A stretch of DNA of 29,014 nucleotides from Bianquea renquensis (GTDB lineage Bacteria; Bacillota; Clostridia; Lachnospirales; Bianqueaceae): assembly GCF_014384895.1 (NCBI RefSeq), contig NZ_JACRSQ010000036.1:1-29014 (forward strand). The letters are read 5' to 3'. Position numbers and translations under genes: made by a program. Positions 16,110 to 24,739 of this stretch are shown one piece after another (within the stretch, counting starts at the first letter, position 1; every line of letters begins with the position of its first letter). The notes under the pieces are model-generated. The model did not search any database. It was given only the letters and a program-made list of their open reading frames with translations, and was not told the DNA's origin.

Positions 16110-17168
16110 CTACCTTTCCTCTTGCCAGCGGACTTGGTGCTCCGTGACGAGATGCCAGGATAGGTCCTCGGACTTTTTCTCTCGTTCCATCAAATTCTTC
16201 ATCACACCCTGAATTGGCAATTCTTCATATAAAACCTGATACACTGTGCGGGTGATGGGCATTTCCACATGGTAGCGCTCCATGAATTTAACCGCCGCCT
16301 GAGCCGTATACACTCCCTCCACAACCATATGCACCTCTCCAAGGGCTTCGGTTAAACTTTTCCCCTGCCCGATGAGAATTCCTGCTCTTCGGTTTCGGCT
16401 GTGCATACTGGTACAGGTCACGATTAAATCTCCGATTCCCGATAAACCGTTGAACGTATGGAAATCTGCTCCCATTGCCGTCCCCAGCCTTGCAATCTCC
16501 GTTATTCCCCTCGTCATCAAGGCGGCTTTTGTATTATCGCCGCAGCCAAGCCCGTCGGATATGCCGGCGGCCAGGGCAATGACGTTTTTCAGTGCGCCTC
16601 CCAGCTCAACCCCCAACAGATCGGGATTTGTATACACGCGAAAATACTCGTTCATGAACAGCCCCTGGGTCCGTTCCGCAGCCGCCCTGCTTGCGGAGGA
16701 TGCGACAACCGTCGTCGGGATCTTTCTCGACACCTCCTCAGCGTGACTCGGTCCCGACAGGGCTGCCACCTGGTGTTCTGGACACTCCTGGGCAATCACC
16801 TGGCCTAGGGTTTGCAAGGTGGACTCCTCAAGTCCCTTGGCTACGTTGATGAGCAGTGCCCCTCTTTCTAGGTGGCCCTTGAACCGTTGGAGTGTACTGC
16901 GCAGGTATGAGGATGGGGTTGCCAGCACAACCGCCTGCCTTCCCGTCAAAGCCTTCTCGCAGTCCCACGTAATCTGAATGGATTTTGGAATCGCAATTCC
17001 AGGGAGAAACTCCCGGTTCTCGCCCTCTGCCGCCATGGCCTCCGCCTCTTCCTGCCGGTAGGACCAGAGCGCAACGTCATGGCCATTTTCTGCTAACAGG
17101 ACGGCTAGCGCTGTCCCCCAGCTCCCAGAACCCATAACGGCAACCTTTTCTCTGTGCAATGTCTCCAT
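16110..17168 (-). CDS. gpsA: glycerol-3-phosphate dehydrogenase [NAD(P)+]
   Basis: GpsA reduces dihydroxyacetone phosphate to sn-glycerol 3-phosphate, the backbone for phospholipids. The 352-residue protein has an N-terminal Rossmann fold with GSGSWG at 13-18. Later come the conserved segments ATPSSYLR, NVAKGLE, LSGPSHAEEV and GGALKNVIALAAG, where the lysine of LKN is catalytic. ATG 17168 is chosen because it abuts the plsY stop and has AGGAGG 11 bases upstream; an in-frame ATG at 17198 would overlap plsY by 29 bases and has a weaker site. It directly follows plsY, which consumes its product, a logical pairing for phosphatidic acid synthesis. Confidence 0.96.
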   Translation of the reverse strand: METLHREKVAVMGSGSWGTALAVLLAENGHDVALWSYRQEEAEAMAAEGENREFLPGIAIPKSIQITWDCEKALTGRQAVVLATPSSYLRSTLQRFKGHLERGALLINVAKGLEESTLQTLGQVIAQECPEHQVAALSGPSHAEEVSRKIPTTVVASSASRAAAERTQGLFMNEYFRVYTNPDLLGVELGGALKNVIALAAGISDGLGCGDNTKAALMTRGITEIARLGTAMGADFHTFNGLSGIGDLIVTCTSMHSRNRRAGILIGQGKSLTEALGEVHMVVEGVYTAQAAVKFMERYHVEMPITRTVYQVLYEELPIQGVMKNLMEREKKSEDLSWHLVTEHQVRWQEER

Positions 17169-17169
17169 A

Positions 17170-17826
17170 TCACCCGTTGCCTCCTGATGCGCCGTCATGG
17201 CGGTTCTTATCCTCGATTTTTACCTTCTGTCCCATTTTCACTTCCGTCCCCCGGACAAGCCGCACAAGATTGCCCCGGTGGCGCCAAAAGGCGGATACGG
17301 TGAAAAAGAGAGTCTGAAACACCATCTCGACACCGTGAGGCCCCTTCAGATAAAAAATCGCCGTCACAATGGGGAGAAGCAGGACAAAGGTCAGGGACGC
17401 CACAGACATATATTTAAGCGTCAAAAGCAGGAGCAAGGCCGGTATCCCCGCCAACAGCAGCAGGCGAAAATCCACGGCGGCCACGATGCCGAGAGTCGCC
17501 GCCACCCCTTTACCACCTTTAAATTTCATGTAAAAGGGATAGTTATGGCCAAGCACGACGCCAATCCCCGCATATAGCAACAAATATTTATTGTCGTATC
17601 CGAAGATCAGAGCCGTCACCACGACAGCCAGAATCGCTTTCAGCGCATCCACCGCCAGTGTCAGCACCCCGATGCGCATTCCCAAAACCCGCATGGCATT
17701 TGTAGCACCTGCATTCCCGCTGCCGTAATCGCGGATATCAATTTTTTTGTAGAGCTTTCCGATAATGTACGCCGTCTGGATACAACCCAGCGCATATCCG
17801 ATTATGATACAGAGAATTCTTTCCAT
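17170..17826 (-). CDS. plsY: glycerol-3-phosphate acyltransferase PlsY
   Basis: PlsY transfers an acyl group from acyl phosphate to glycerol 3-phosphate, the first committed step of bacterial phospholipid synthesis, at the cytoplasmic membrane. The 218-residue protein shows the PlsY motifs GSGNAGATNAMR (36-47) and GHNYPFYMKFKGGKG, with several hydrophobic helices between. The usual length is about 190-215, so it is complete. The ATG follows AGGAGGTTTGG. It sits 76 bases after der with no terminator, and gpsA follows with the stop and next start almost touching. Confidence 0.96.
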   Translation of the reverse strand: MERILCIIIGYALGCIQTAYIIGKLYKKIDIRDYGSGNAGATNAMRVLGMRIGVLTLAVDALKAILAVVVTALIFGYDNKYLLLYAGIGVVLGHNYPFYMKFKGGKGVAATLGIVAAVDFRLLLLAGIPALLLLLTLKYMSVASLTFVLLLPIVTAIFYLKGPHGVEMVFQTLFFTVSAFWRHRGNLVRLVRGTEVKMGQKVKIEDKNRHDGASGGNG

Positions 17827-17902
17827 CCAAACCTCCTACCCATTGCCGGCCAACCGCCCATATTTCGTCAAACGGATATCTAAAACCCGATTCGCCACTT
17901 GC

Positions 17903-19231
17903 TCAAAATCGTTCGTTAAGCGCGCTTCTCTCTCGGATGATAAAGCGAATCGGAGTCCCCTTAAACCCGTATGCCTCTCGAAGCTTATTTTCCAAATATC
18001 GTTTATAGGAGTAATGCATCAATTCTTGATCATTGACAAAGATGACAAATGTTGGCGGTTTGACCGAAACCTGGGTCATATAAAAGATTTTTAGCCGTTT
18101 GCCTTTGTCCGAGGGCGGCTGGTTCATGGCCATGGCATCGTACAATATATCATTTAGCACGCCGGTGGGAATGCGGAGCGCATGATTGGATGCGACTAGA
18201 TCCACGGTCTCAAAGATCTTATTCACTCTCTGCCCTGTCTTGGCGGAAATAAAGAGCTTTTGTGCATAGGGCATATAGCTCAGGACGGACTCGATCTCTT
18301 GAAGAAAACGATACATGGTTTTGTCGTCCTTCTCAATGGCGTCCCACTTGTTCACTGCGATAACAACGCCCTTGCCGTTATCGTGGGCTAAGCCTGCGAT
18401 TTTGGCATCCTGTTCTGTGATTCCCTCCTCCGCGCTGATCATGACAATGGCGACGTCACAGCGCTCCACAGCGGAAACCGCCCGGATCACAGAATACCGC
18501 TCAATCTCTTCCTTTACTTTGCTCTGCCGCCGGATTCCTGCCGTATCGATGAAAATGTAGGTCTTCCCCTCAAACTCCACCTCTGTGTCGATGGCGTCCC
18601 TCGTCGTTCCCGCAATGTCACTGACGATGACCCGCTGCTCGCCCAACAGTGTGTTGATGAGGGAGGATTTTCCAACGTTGGGCTTGCCAATGACCGCGAC
18701 GCGGAGAATCTCGTCCTCCTCCTCGGCCTCCGTCTCATCGGGAAAAAACCGGATCACCTCATCCAGGAGGTCGCCAATTCCCTTTCCCTGCTCCGCGGAG
18801 ATCGCCAGGGGATCCCCCAGCCCAAGTTCATAGAACTCATAGATCGGACTTATATCCTGCATATTGTCCAGTTTGTTGACCGCAACCACCACCGGCTTCC
18901 CCGAACGGCGCAACATTGTCCCCACCTCTGCGTCCGCATCGGTCAATCCGCACTTGCCGTCCACAACAAAGATGACAAAATCGGCGGTCTCGATGGCAAG
19001 CTGTGCCTGCTGCCGCATATATTGTAATAAAGTATCGTGAGTCTTAGGCTCAATACCTCCTGTGTCAACGATGGAAAACGTTCGGTTGAGCCATTCCGCT
19101 TCCGCGTATATTCGGTCTCTCGTAACCCCCGGCGTGTCCTTTACGATGGAAACCTTTTTTCCAGCCAGCTTATTAAATAGTGTAGACTTCCCCACATTGG
19201 GCCTGCCTACGATTGCAACAATAGGTTTCAT
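17903..19231 (-). CDS. der: ribosome-assembly GTPase Der (EngA)
   Basis: Der is an essential GTPase with two G domains that acts in assembly of the 50S ribosomal subunit. The 442-residue protein has G1 motifs GRPNVGKS at 9-16 and GKPNVGKS near 180, each followed by its own DTGGI/DTAGI and NKLD/NKWD motif. The C-terminus is a KH-like domain. The length is typical. The ATG overlaps the stop of the upstream DUF512 gene in an ATGA junction, with GGAGAG seven bases before, so the two are translationally coupled. Confidence 0.98.
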   Translation of the reverse strand: MKPIVAIVGRPNVGKSTLFNKLAGKKVSIVKDTPGVTRDRIYAEAEWLNRTFSIVDTGGIEPKTHDTLLQYMRQQAQLAIETADFVIFVVDGKCGLTDADAEVGTMLRRSGKPVVVAVNKLDNMQDISPIYEFYELGLGDPLAISAEQGKGIGDLLDEVIRFFPDETEAEEEDEILRVAVIGKPNVGKSSLINTLLGEQRVIVSDIAGTTRDAIDTEVEFEGKTYIFIDTAGIRRQSKVKEEIERYSVIRAVSAVERCDVAIVMISAEEGITEQDAKIAGLAHDNGKGVVIAVNKWDAIEKDDKTMYRFLQEIESVLSYMPYAQKLFISAKTGQRVNKIFETVDLVASNHALRIPTGVLNDILYDAMAMNQPPSDKGKRLKIFYMTQVSVKPPTFVIFVNDQELMHYSYKRYLENKLREAYGFKGTPIRFIIRERSALNERF

Positions 19232-20541
19232 AGCGTCTCTCCAATTATTTTATCGATAAAATCCCTACCGGAAGATTTTACTATATCCACCGGCATCTGT
19301 AAAGCCTCTTCGATCTCCTGAATGGACATATCGTCCAGCAACACATCCCGTCCATCCCGCAGCAGATTCTCGGGGAGCAGCAGTTTGTCTCCCCGTTCCT
19401 GTGCCCGCAGTTGCTCCACGATATCTCGCCCTGTCAGCAGGCCTGTCACCGTTATATGATCCCCAAAATAGTGATTCACGATACAGTGGGTGTGAACCCG
19501 GATCTTAGGGAAGACCTGCTGCACCCGCTCCACCAGCTGTTCAATGTATATTGCGGCGCAGGGCGCCGTCACTAGGGATACGTCCGCCTCCCTCTGGACA
19601 TCCGGCTCCAGCTCCTCCAGGCGCGCAACCGCCTCGTTCCAGAAAAGCCGCAACATGCCCACGCCATTTTCGATCTGCGGATATCCATCATACGCCTCCT
19701 CCTCCGGCAGGGCCCGCTCCGCCAACCGGTAAAACTCGTCGGAGAGATGGACAAAATGGGTGCCACATTCCGTCCAAAACTTCTCCCGGTAGGGCTCGAT
19801 CTGCTGGATCAACGCGACCGCATCCTCCCGGGTAAAGGGCTCAAGGGGATACAGGCCCTCCCGGTGCCTGGACAACCCCACAGGCACGATTGAGACACTG
19901 GTCATGGCGGGAATAAGACCGCCTAAATCTGTAATGGTCCTGTCCAGTTCCGCTCTGTCATTGACGCCTTTGCACAGCACAATCTGTCCGTTTAGCGTGA
20001 TCCCCGCCTCCGCCAGACGTCTCAAAGGCTCCATAATAGCGGCGGCCCTGGGATTTCCCAGCATTGAAACCCGCAGCTCCGGATTGGTGGTGTGAACGGA
20101 AACATTGATTGGCGACATGTGATAGCGGATGACTTTCTGAAAATCTGCCTCCCTCATGTTGGTCAGCGTGATATAATTCCCGTTCAGAAAAGATAGCCGT
20201 GCGTCGTCATCTTTAAAGTACAGTGTGTCGCGCATTCCCTTCGGCAATTGATCAATAAAGCAAAATATGCATTTATTCTGACAGTGCCGGTACTTCCCCA
20301 TGAACTGCTCTTCAAAGATAAGCCCCAGGTCCTCCTTTTCCTCTTTTTCAATATCACAGAGCCATTCCTCTCCGTCTGCGCCTCGGATGCACAGTTCCAG
20401 CTGATCGCTGTCCGTATAAAAGTAGTAGTCCAGCACATCGTCGATCTCCTGACCGTCGATGGCGACAAGCATATCCCCTGGTTCGATTCCCAATTCTTCC
20501 GCGATGCTGCCGGGTGCAACACCGATTATCTTCTGAAGCAT
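19228..20541 (-). CDS. DUF512 family radical SAM/PDZ protein
   Basis: The 437-residue protein starts with a PDZ-like domain (about 4-60, VAPGSIAEELGIEPGD). A radical SAM-like cysteine motif C-x3-C-x2-C follows at C87, C91 and C94 (CQNKCIFC), and the rest is the DUF512 region. The family is widespread in Clostridia, often beside der; its reaction is not established as far as I know. The motif suggests an iron-sulfur cluster that cleaves S-adenosylmethionine. ATG 20541 has GGAGG directly upstream. The frame stays open back to 20805 but that part overlaps pgeF and lacks family features, so it is excluded. A G-D-H-I-T-V-T-G-L-L-T-G segment lies near the C-terminus. Confidence 0.9.
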   Translation of the reverse strand: MLQKIIGVAPGSIAEELGIEPGDMLVAIDGQEIDDVLDYYFYTDSDQLELCIRGADGEEWLCDIEKEEKEDLGLIFEEQFMGKYRHCQNKCIFCFIDQLPKGMRDTLYFKDDDARLSFLNGNYITLTNMREADFQKVIRYHMSPINVSVHTTNPELRVSMLGNPRAAAIMEPLRRLAEAGITLNGQIVLCKGVNDRAELDRTITDLGGLIPAMTSVSIVPVGLSRHREGLYPLEPFTREDAVALIQQIEPYREKFWTECGTHFVHLSDEFYRLAERALPEEEAYDGYPQIENGVGMLRLFWNEAVARLEELEPDVQREADVSLVTAPCAAIYIEQLVERVQQVFPKIRVHTHCIVNHYFGDHITVTGLLTGRDIVEQLRAQERGDKLLLPENLLRDGRDVLLDDMSIQEIEEALQMPVDIVKSSGRDFIDKIIGETL

Positions 20542-20548
20542 CCTTCCT

Positions 20549-20634
20549 CCGTTCTGGAGCGCTTTTGCGCGGTGGACCACATCGCAAATTTTAGATTTGC
20601 TACTGTTGGCGTTTGTGGCGCTCCGGCACAAACA
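20549..20634 (-). repeat. three tandem hairpins between pgeF and the DUF512 gene
   Basis: The 97-base gap holds three inverted repeats: GTTTGTG/CACAAAC (7 bp, 9-base loop), GCAAAT/ATTTGC (6 bp, 5-base loop) and GCGC/GCGC around TTTT. None has a U-tract, so they are not ordinary terminators. They may adjust message stability between the two genes, or be part of a dispersed intergenic repeat. Confidence 0.4.
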
Positions 20635-20638
20635 CCTG

Positions 20639-21472
20639 CTATCGCAGCTCCAGGATCGCTGCCTGGGAACCGCGATTTCCCCCTGACCGCCGATGGGAAT
20701 GAAAGTATTCGGGCCGATGGGTCGTGCAGATATCCGTGACGGTAATATGATCCGGCAAGAGCCCTGCCCGCTCCAAGATTTTGCGGTTTGTCTCCCACAG
20801 ATCAATGTGCGCCTTCCCCTTCCCGGCCGGCATCCTCACCACGTCGTCAATCCACGCTGGAAATGTCTGTGCGAAGGTCTCCACCACTTCTGGCCCCACC
20901 TCAAAGCAGCAGGGCCCGATGGAAGGCCCAATGCCAGCCAGGATGTCCTGCGGATCGGAATGAAAATCCCCGACAAATCGCTCCACCATTTTACGGCCGA
21001 TTTCTTGAACCGTCCCCCGCCATCCCGAATGTGCCAACCCAATGACCTTTTTCGTAGGGTCGAGAAAATACAGGGGAACGCAATCCGCATATAGGGTGAC
21101 GAGGGCTACCTGCGACCGGTCCGTGATGAGGCCATCCACCTCCTCCATCTCCACCGGTTGAACGATTCCTTTCCCTCGGTCCTGCTGGTCCACATACAGA
21201 ATCCGGTCCCCGTGAACCTGATCGGAAAATACCAAGTCCCCGGCATATATGCCTACGACATAGCAGATTCTGCGATAGTTCTCCAACACACAGGTCTCGT
21301 GGTCCCCGCGCCCAAATCCAAGGTTCATGGACGCGAAATATCCCTGGCTGATCCCGCCCCGCCGGGTGGAGAAGCAATGCCTGACCAATCCTGTCCTATC
21401 AAAAGAGGGAAACGTGAGATAGTATAGGTTTCCCTCCTCATGAACTGTCAACGCTGTACTTGTCAAATCCAC
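20639..21472 (-). CDS. pgeF: peptidoglycan editing factor PgeF / YfiH family (Cu-oxidase_4 fold)
   Basis: This family (YlmD in Bacillus, YfiH in E. coli) has been described as a polyphenol oxidase-like, purine nucleoside-cleaving enzyme and as a factor that removes wrongly built wall precursors. The 277-residue protein has the conserved metal-site residues H87 (DQVHG), C131 (ADCVP) and H148 (AHSGWRG), plus the GIGPSIGPCCFEVG segment. It starts with GTG at 21472, eight bases after AAAGGAG; no better in-frame ATG is near. It follows yraN by 18 bases, so it belongs to the same operon. Confidence 0.93.
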   Translation of the reverse strand: MDLTSTALTVHEEGNLYYLTFPSFDRTGLVRHCFSTRRGGISQGYFASMNLGFGRGDHETCVLENYRRICYVVGIYAGDLVFSDQVHGDRILYVDQQDRGKGIVQPVEMEEVDGLITDRSQVALVTLYADCVPLYFLDPTKKVIGLAHSGWRGTVQEIGRKMVERFVGDFHSDPQDILAGIGPSIGPCCFEVGPEVVETFAQTFPAWIDDVVRMPAGKGKAHIDLWETNRKILERAGLLPDHITVTDICTTHRPEYFHSHRRSGGNRGSQAAILELR

Positions 21473-21490
21473 AAAGCTTTCTCCTTTACT

Positions 21491-21871
21491 CTAAAGAGTC
21501 GGATAAAACGCATGCTCAATATGGCGAGCCGCGTCCTTTCCATCCATCGTCGTCATCTCCACGATGTCAAACTGCACTGGACGGTCTTCCAGATGCCGCT
21601 CTCTCACATAGCAATACGCCGTCCTCGTGATCCGCCGCTGCTTGCCCCAGTCCACAGCCTCTGCGGGCTGGCCGAAGCGCAGGCTTCGGCGGTACTTCAC
21701 CTCAACAAAAATAATACGGCCCTCATGTTCCGCGATGAGATCAATCTCCCCGCAGGGGGTGCGATAGCTGTGCTCCAGAATACGATATCCTTTTTTTGAT
21801 AGAAACATGGCCGCTTTCTTCTCTTTTTGCCGTCCGACCGCCCGCTGATCCTTCAAGCTCCGCACTCCCAT
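21491..21871 (-). CDS. YraN family (UPF0102) endonuclease-like protein
   Basis: The 126-residue protein has the usual YraN length and the restriction-endonuclease-like core: G-E-I-D-L-I-A at about 41-47 and F-V-E-V-K at about 55-59, which would bind metal and cleave DNA. The role in cells is unsettled; members often lie next to rnhB, as here. The ATG overlaps the 3' end of rnhB by 19 bases. The ribosome site is weak (GGGGGC), so translation probably depends on ribosomes finishing rnhB. Confidence 0.9.
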   Translation of the reverse strand: MGVRSLKDQRAVGRQKEKKAAMFLSKKGYRILEHSYRTPCGEIDLIAEHEGRIIFVEVKYRRSLRFGQPAEAVDWGKQRRITRTAYCYVRERHLEDRPVQFDIVEMTTMDGKDAARHIEHAFYPTL

Positions 21872-22542
21872 TCCGATGCCCCCATGATATTCTTTAGAAA
21901 GCTCCTTCTGTGAAGGGGAGAGGCGCCGTGGGCGCGAATGGCATCCATGTGATCTCTTGTTCCATATCCTTTGTGCTTTGCAAAGCCATATTCGGGATAC
22001 AACTCGCTGTAGGCGCGCATCATATCATCCCGCGTCTCCTTTGCCACAATGCTGGCGGCGGCGATGGACGCGCTCAGTGCATCCCCCTTGATGATGGGAT
22101 ACTGTGCAATGCTGAGTTCTGGAAGGGTCAGCGCGTCAATGAGCACAAAATCCGCTGCCGGTTCCAATCCTTCCAGCGCTTTTTTCATGGCCAGTTTCGT
22201 GGCCTCCAGTATATTGATGCGGTCGATGGTCTCCACATCGACGATCCCGACAGACACAGCGACCGCCTTCTCCTCGATTTCCGCTTTCAGCCGCTGGCGT
22301 TTCGCTGGGCTTAGCTTTTTAGAGTCATCCACACCCAAGATTTTTTTGCTCGGATCCAATATGACGGCGGCGGCCACCACCGGCCCTGCGAGGGGCCCTC
22401 TTCCCGCTTCGTCCATGCCCGCAATCCGGCAGTACCCTTGACTGGCGGCCGACTGCTCGTACCGACTCATGGCCTCATATTTCTCCGCCAGCTGCTCCGG
22501 TGTCAAGCGGCTTCGACGCTTCTTTTCTCCATCTTGCTCCAT
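21853..22542 (-). CDS. rnhB: ribonuclease HII
   Basis: RNase HII cuts RNA in RNA-DNA hybrids and nicks at single ribonucleotides in DNA. The 229-residue protein has the catalytic start GMDEAGRGPLAGPVVAAAV (D44, E45), then VDDSKKLSP, and further acidic residues in VLIDALTLPE and in the SIAAASIVAKETRD segment. A charged tail of about 35 residues precedes the core. The ATG follows AGGGAG at a spacing of about 11. It is 28 bases after rbgA. Confidence 0.96.
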   Translation of the reverse strand: MEQDGEKKRRSRLTPEQLAEKYEAMSRYEQSAASQGYCRIAGMDEAGRGPLAGPVVAAAVILDPSKKILGVDDSKKLSPAKRQRLKAEIEEKAVAVSVGIVDVETIDRINILEATKLAMKKALEGLEPAADFVLIDALTLPELSIAQYPIIKGDALSASIAAASIVAKETRDDMMRAYSELYPEYGFAKHKGYGTRDHMDAIRAHGASPLHRRSFLKNIMGASEWECGA

Positions 22543-22570
22543 GTATATCGATCTCCCTACTTGTACGCTC

Positions 22571-23443
22571 TCACCGCTGGAGCGCTTCCTCTGGGGGATA
22601 CTCCAATGTGATCCTCCCTAGCTTTCCCATGCGGAACTCGTCCAGCACCATCCTGGCGGTCCGCTCCACATCGATTGCACCGCCGGCCATCCTATGCCCA
22701 CGCCGGTTCCCAATGAACTCTAGCACCGCCTCGGGTGTTGCCCTCAGCTCACTGTCCTCCAACCCGTACCGCTGAGAGAGCATCTGGGGGCGCTCTCTTT
22801 GTAAAAAGGCCACAAGCTCCACGGCCAGCGTGTACAGATCTAAAATTTCGTCCTTGATGGACCCGATGAAGGCGATTCTCGTTCCGATTTGGGGATCTTC
22901 GAATTTTGGCCACAGGATGCCCGGCGTATCCAAAAGTTCTAAATCCTTTTTAATGCGAATCCATTGCTTCCCGCGGGTCACGCCAGGCTTATTCCCCGTC
23001 TTGGCAGCGCCTGCTCTCCCGGCGACCTGATTGATGACTGTGGATTTCCCAACGTTGGGAATTCCCGTTATCATCAGCCTCATAGGGCGGTTCTGCATTC
23101 CGCGCCGCGCGTCCCGCTCCCGCTTATCCTTAAGCAGGGACCGGCACAGCTCCGGTATTTGCTGCAAGCCCCTGTTGTGGAGCGCATCGAGTTCCACAAC
23201 CCCAAACCCCTGCCGTTCGTACCATGCCTTCCACGCCTTCGTGGCGTCCGGATCCGCCAGATCGCTTTTATTGAGGGCGATAATGCGCGGACGCCGCTGC
23301 CAAAGCGTATCCAAATACGGATTTTTACTGCTAAATGGGATTCTGGCATCGACAACCTCCACAACCAGATCCACCAGCTTGATATCTTCTTCCATCATGC
23401 GCCGGGTCTTTGTCATGTGCCCCGGAAACCACTGAATCTCCAT
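22571..23443 (-). CDS. rbgA: ribosome biogenesis GTPase RbgA (YlqF)
   Basis: RbgA is a GTPase needed for late assembly of the 50S subunit. The 290-residue protein begins with the typical MEIQWFPGHMTK and has circularly permuted G motifs: G4 NKSD at 58-61 comes before G1 GIPNVGKS at 127-134 and G3 DTPG at 172-175. A helical ANTAR-like C-terminal region follows. ATG 23443 is chosen because GGAGGAAAGT lies right before it; an ATG four codons upstream (23455) has no ribosome site. Confidence 0.97.
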   Translation of the reverse strand: MEIQWFPGHMTKTRRMMEEDIKLVDLVVEVVDARIPFSSKNPYLDTLWQRRPRIIALNKSDLADPDATKAWKAWYERQGFGVVELDALHNRGLQQIPELCRSLLKDKRERDARRGMQNRPMRLMITGIPNVGKSTVINQVAGRAGAAKTGNKPGVTRGKQWIRIKKDLELLDTPGILWPKFEDPQIGTRIAFIGSIKDEILDLYTLAVELVAFLQRERPQMLSQRYGLEDSELRATPEAVLEFIGNRRGHRMAGGAIDVERTARMVLDEFRMGKLGRITLEYPPEEALQR

Positions 23444-23468
23444 ACTTTCCTCCATCTTGAAAGCCGCA

Positions 23469-23495
23469 AAACCCAGAGGGAATCCCTCCGGGTTT
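23469..23495 (-). terminator. hairpin between lepB and rbgA (possible terminator or attenuator)
   Basis: On the minus strand AAACCC-G-GAGGG pairs with CCCTC-T-GGGTTT around ATT: twelve pairs with one G-U. Only four T follow before GC-rich sequence, so it is probably a partial terminator or a stabilising structure. It lies ten bases after the lepB stop. Confidence 0.6.
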
Positions 23496-23504
23496 CAAGC
23501 GTCT

Positions 23505-24317
23505 CTACCGCAACAATCCAATCTCATTCAACGGCCAGATCCGAAAACTGGCCTTTCCGATGATCTCGCTTCTGGCTATGGTGCCCACCTCGCGGTACCG
23601 GCTGTCCTTGCTGTTGCCCCTGTTGTCGCCCAGCACAAAATATTCACCCTCTGGCACCGTGAAGGGGTAGCTCACCTGATCTCCACTCTTCGTCGTCTTG
23701 ACCAAAATATAATCCTCTTTATAAATACTGCCGTTTATATAAACGTTGCCATCGTCGCCAATATCGACGGTATCTCCAGGCAATCCGATGATTCTCTTGA
23801 TCAAATGCACTTCCTCTCCGTTGGCTTCCACAAACGGAAAGATAATGATATCGCCCCTCGCCGGATCTTTGAAGCGATAGATGAACTTGTTGACGATGAC
23901 CATGTCATTCTCGTACACCGTCGGCTGCATGGACGAGCCGATCACTTTATTGTTCTGGGCGACAAAACTCAGGATAAACCATACGATCAAAACTGCAATG
24001 GCCAACTCCTTGACCCAACTCAAAATATCCCGGACCAGCTTGCGATTCTTTTTATTCTTAGCTTTTCGCTGGGTATCGGCATCTGCGTCTGCCGTCAGCG
24101 TTTTTTCATGCTCCGGGCCCTGATCGGCCTCCTGTTTGGGTGATTCGGAATCCAGAAGGGCTTCTTCCATCAGAATATCGTCAAAATCAAACTCCATCAG
24201 TTCCGAGAGATTTTTGGTATCCGTGGAAAGATCATCATCCTTCACATGATGGTCATTCTTGGACGATGGCCTAGAAGAACTTGTCTCCGCCGATTTGTCT
24301 CTATTTCTGTTCTCCAT
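23505..24317 (-). CDS. lepB: signal peptidase I with long acidic N-terminal tail
   Basis: Signal peptidase I removes signal peptides from exported proteins on the outer face of the membrane. The 270-residue protein has one membrane segment (about 104-120), catalytic Ser129 in GSSMQPT and Lys174 in IKRIIGLPGD, followed by the GDNRGNSKDSR box near the C-terminus. Unusually, about 95 residues rich in Asp, Glu and Ser come before the membrane segment; most Gram-positive enzymes have 10-30. The start is well supported by AAGGAGCAGT before the ATG, so the tail seems real. It follows rplS after a terminator. Confidence 0.95.
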   Translation of the reverse strand: MENRNRDKSAETSSSRPSSKNDHHVKDDDLSTDTKNLSELMEFDFDDILMEEALLDSESPKQEADQGPEHEKTLTADADADTQRKAKNKKNRKLVRDILSWVKELAIAVLIVWFILSFVAQNNKVIGSSMQPTVYENDMVIVNKFIYRFKDPARGDIIIFPFVEANGEEVHLIKRIIGLPGDTVDIGDDGNVYINGSIYKEDYILVKTTKSGDQVSYPFTVPEGEYFVLGDNRGNSKDSRYREVGTIARSEIIGKASFRIWPLNEIGLLR

Positions 24318-24345
24318 ACTGCTCCTTCTTTCCTGATTGAATGCA

Positions 24346-24375
24346 GAAAAAGGGACTTGACATCGTCCCTTTTTC
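24346..24375 (-). terminator. rho-independent terminator after rplS
   Basis: A perfect 11+11 bp inverted repeat, GAAAAAGGGAC and GTCCCTTTTTC, with an 8-base loop lies 17 bases after the rplS stop. The T-run is part of the right arm. lepB begins only 29 bases beyond it, so some read-through probably feeds lepB. Confidence 0.8.
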
Positions 24376-24391
24376 TTTGGAATGGTCTGTC

Positions 24392-24739
24392 TCAGATCCG
24401 TTCCTTGACTTTCGAAGCCTTGCCGACGCGGTCGCGAAGGTAGTACAATTTCGCTCTGCGCACTTTACCTCTTCTCACCACTTCAATCTTTTCAACAATG
24501 GGAGAGTGCAAGGGCCACGACTTCTCCACACCTACGCCGTAGGAGACACGGCGAACTGTGAAGTTTTCTCGAACGCCTCCGTTCTGGCGTTTGATCACGG
24601 TTCCCTCAAACATCTGAACGCGCTCTCGGGTGCCCTCTTTGATCCTGGCATATACGCGAACGGTATCACCAACCGCAAAAGGAGTGATTTCCTTTTTTAA
24701 CTGCTCATTTTCGATCTGACGAATGATCTCTGGGTTCAT
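24392..24739 (-). CDS. rplS: 50S ribosomal protein L19
   Basis: L19 lies at the interface of the 30S and 50S subunits. The 115-residue protein has the normal length and the conserved stretches FAVGDTVRVYARIKEG, VQMFEGTVIKR and VRRAKLYYLRDRVGKA. The ribosome site AAGGAGG lies seven bases before the ATG. It has its own strong promoter and a leader of about 120 nt, and is followed by a terminator, so it can be expressed alone as well as with trmD. Confidence 0.98.
   Translation of the reverse strand: MNPEIIRQIENEQLKKEITPFAVGDTVRVYARIKEGTRERVQMFEGTVIKRQNGGVRENFTVRRVSYGVGVEKSWPLHSPIVEKIEVVRRGKVRRAKLYYLRDRVGKASKVKERI

Noticed and set aside
20542..20805. N-terminal extension of the DUF512 frame up to 20805
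   Set aside because: It overlaps the end of pgeF, reads as low-quality sequence, and a good ribosome site and PDZ start are present at 20541.
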